Source: Beijerinckiaceae bacterium (lineage in GTDB: Bacteria > Pseudomonadota > Alphaproteobacteria > Rhizobiales > Beijerinckiaceae). From it: DNA of 53,176 nt. Positions 51,935 to 53,176 of the stretch are shown one piece after another. The position numbers and the translations under genes are program-made. The notes below the pieces were generated by a model, which saw nothing but the letters and a program-made list of their open reading frames with translations, did not search any database and was not told the DNA's origin. Location: contig CANJJI010000010.1 of assembly GCA_947474545.1 (NCBI GenBank), positions 1 through 53,176 on the forward strand, read 5' to 3'. Numbering within the stretch: position 1 is the first letter of the stretch; every line of letters starts with the position of its first letter.

Positions 51935-52078
51935 TCAGGACAAAGCGCCGATCAACCATCGGGGGCTATAGTCCCGGTCCATGAGGCGGACAAGCTCAAC
52001 GCTCATTGACGTCCGCAGCTGGCCCAGGGCGGATACGTCCTTTGTCATGTCCCGCACCACAAAGTCAGTCGAGGTCAT
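51935..52078 (-). CDS. Candidate small protein of 47 residues
   Basis: In the 321-bp gap between OpgG and the permease, the minus strand holds a 48-codon frame starting at ATG 52078 with AAGGGAA about five bases upstream and ending in TGA at 51935. The product begins MTSTDFVVRDMTKDVSALGQ and ends in SPRWLIGALS. It has no signal peptide or clear membrane span. I do not recognise it. Good ribosome site and codon choice speak for it; small size speaks against certainty. The remainder of the gap (52079-52245) shows only a possible promoter region. Confidence 0.4.
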   Translation of the reverse strand: MTSTDFVVRDMTKDVSALGQLRTSMSVELVRLMDRDYSPRWLIGALS

Positions 52079-52245
52079 CGTGTTCCCTTGAACATTTTTG
52101 CGCAAATCTTACGCAGGCCTATTCATTCCAACGGCCTATTCAAGGTGATCGCGCAGACTTGACGGGCATTTGGCGGAGTATGGGCCTATCCGGGTGGTGT
52201 GGCTCCATCATCCATGCCACACATTCGCCTGGAGGCGGCTGACCG

Positions 52246-53085
52246 ATGAACGGCGGATCAATCAGAACGACCATGAATGCCGCAGACTGGCTGCTGCTGG
52301 TATTGCTGTCGCTGCTCTGGGGCGGTTCGTTCTTTTTCGTCGGTGTGGCTGTGCGCGAATGGCCGCCGCTAACAGTTGTAGTTGTGCGTGTTGCAGGGGC
52401 AGCGATCATCCTGTGGCCGCTGATCTACGCGATGGGTCTGCGGATGCCGCGCGACCCCGTCATCTGGAGTGCGTTCTTCGGGATGGGGTTATTGAACAAC
52501 GCCATTCCTTTTTGTCTCAATTTTTGGGGGCAGACTCATATCCCCTCCGGAGTTGCATCTATCCTCAATGCAACATCGCCTTTGTTCACGGTCATCGTCG
52601 CGCATTTTCTGACAGCAGATGAAAAGATGACGCCACGCCATATTGCCGGGGTCTTGTTAGGGCTGGCTGGTGTCGTCGTGATGACAGGCGAAGCTGCGCT
52701 GGGGCTGATGCAGGGCGCGGGTCTATGGAGTTTCCTTGGGCAGATGGCGATCGTGGTGGCCGCTATCTCCTATGCGTTCGCTGGGGTATTCGGCCGGCGT
52801 TTTCGCCGTCTTGGCGTTGCGCCGCTGGCGACGGCAGCCGGGCAGGTGACCGCGGCAACGATCCTGATGCTGCCCATTGCGTTGGCCGTGGACAAGCCGT
52901 GGACTTTGCATCTGCCCAGTTCAGGCGCGATAGGGGCAATGGCGGGACTGGCTGTGCTTTCGACAGCGCTGGCCTATATCATTTACTTTCGGATATTATC
53001 CTCGGCTGGCGCGACAAATATCATGCTTGTGAGCCAATTGCAAAACCGCGATTGCGCGCTGATTTTTCGCCCTGAAAGGGAATAA
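52246..53085 (+). CDS. EamA/DMT-family permease with replaced C-terminal end
   Basis: The inner-membrane protein shows two EamA repeats: WLLLVLLSLLWGGSFFFVGV at the start of the first and LWSFLGQMAIVVAAISYAFA at the start of the second, with about nine hydrophobic segments. Members usually have ten segments and about 290-305 residues. Family resemblance stops at about residue 264 (ATNIMLVSQLQ); the last 14 residues (NRDCALIFRPERE region) are not hydrophobic and replace the final segment. GGAGG precedes ATG 52246; ATG 52273 is an alternative. The gene is probably interrupted at about 53,035 by foreign DNA and non-functional or altered. Confidence 0.8.
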   Translation: MNGGSIRTTMNAADWLLLVLLSLLWGGSFFFVGVAVREWPPLTVVVVRVAGAAIILWPLIYAMGLRMPRDPVIWSAFFGMGLLNNAIPFCLNFWGQTHIPSGVASILNATSPLFTVIVAHFLTADEKMTPRHIAGVLLGLAGVVVMTGEAALGLMQGAGLWSFLGQMAIVVAAISYAFAGVFGRRFRRLGVAPLATAAGQVTAATILMLPIALAVDKPWTLHLPSSGAIGAMAGLAVLSTALAYIIYFRILSSAGATNIMLVSQLQNRDCALIFRPERE

Positions 53086-53176
53086 ATCGAGGCATCCGGG
53101 TCCGAACCTGGCATGGTGTTTCCACGACAAATCACCAACAGGCGAGTGCCTCGAAATGCCTCTGCGCGAGACGCTA
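53036..53176. mobile_element. Possible end of an insertion sequence interrupting the EamA gene
   Basis: From about 53,036 the sequence departs from the expected EamA coding pattern. It has CGAGGCA (53089-53095) and TGCCTCG (53148-53154) as an inverted pair, a further near-palindrome around CCGGGTCCGAACCTGG, and an ATG at 53156 from which a frame runs off the window. This is consistent with the left end and promoter region of an insertion sequence whose transposase lies beyond the window. I cannot name a family, and no target duplication can be checked because the other end is missing. Confidence 0.35.

Overview
The window looks like chromosomal DNA from an alphaproteobacterium, most likely Hyphomicrobiales (rhizobial/Beijerinckiaceae-like). 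The grounds are gene content and style: an assimilatory APS-reductase-type CysH, homospermidine synthase plus a group III ornithine decarboxylase, a COG2845 SGNH protein, NfeD/stomatin, Tat-exported OpgG, a Zur-type operator (GTTATAATATAAC), high GC coding DNA and long GC-rich intergenic palindromes. No rRNA, tRNA or CRISPR array was seen. The genus cannot be fixed from the sequence alone.

Layout. 1-4.1 kb: a cut gene end, a palindromic repeat, an AT-rich upstream region and the sulfate assimilation operon cysH-cysD-cysN, in which CysN carries a C-terminal membrane domain (DUF2061-like) in place of APS kinase. 4.2-6.1 kb: two alpha/beta hydrolases, the second broken at a run of 12 G in the codons of its nucleophile elbow. 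6.15-10.5 kb: an unfamiliar tight operon of radical SAM enzyme, haem-oxygenase-like diiron protein, MBOAT acyltransferase and SGNH-like membrane-anchored protein, preceded by a perfect inverted repeat. This is the best candidate for an undescribed system. 10.5-19.7 kb: cell-envelope and housekeeping genes (NfeD, stomatin, MltB-type transglycosylase, SGNH protein, L,D-transpeptidase, CutA, ferrochelatase, NTT-like transporter, aldo/keto reductase).

19.8-27 kb: thiD-DUF2937, then a WD40 protein, an unknown protein and a CobW-type GTPase, then the zinc uptake genes znuB-znuC with a small His-rich membrane peptide. Facing them across a 104-bp divergent promoter region are a secreted His/Lys-tailed peptide and znuA. 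Both promoters have Zur-like operators over their -10 elements. 27-35.6 kb: a monooxygenase-old yellow enzyme fusion with a damaged FAD motif, glutathione-dependent formaldehyde dehydrogenase, an inner-membrane sulfatase-fold protein, an amine oxidase, and a nickel/cobalt-type exporter with its DUF1007 partner.

35.7-53.2 kb: fused indolepyruvate ferredoxin oxidoreductase, CorA, two orphan binding proteins, homospermidine synthase, a Rieske oxygenase with a flavoreductase, PGPGW protein, GNAT, ornithine decarboxylase with a long structured leader, OpgG, a candidate small ORF and an EamA permease. The permease loses family resemblance near 53,035, probably because a mobile element begins there. 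ODC and homospermidine synthase together give a complete route from ornithine to homospermidine. Gene starts were chosen from ribosome binding sites, overlaps and family lengths, and are stated where doubtful.
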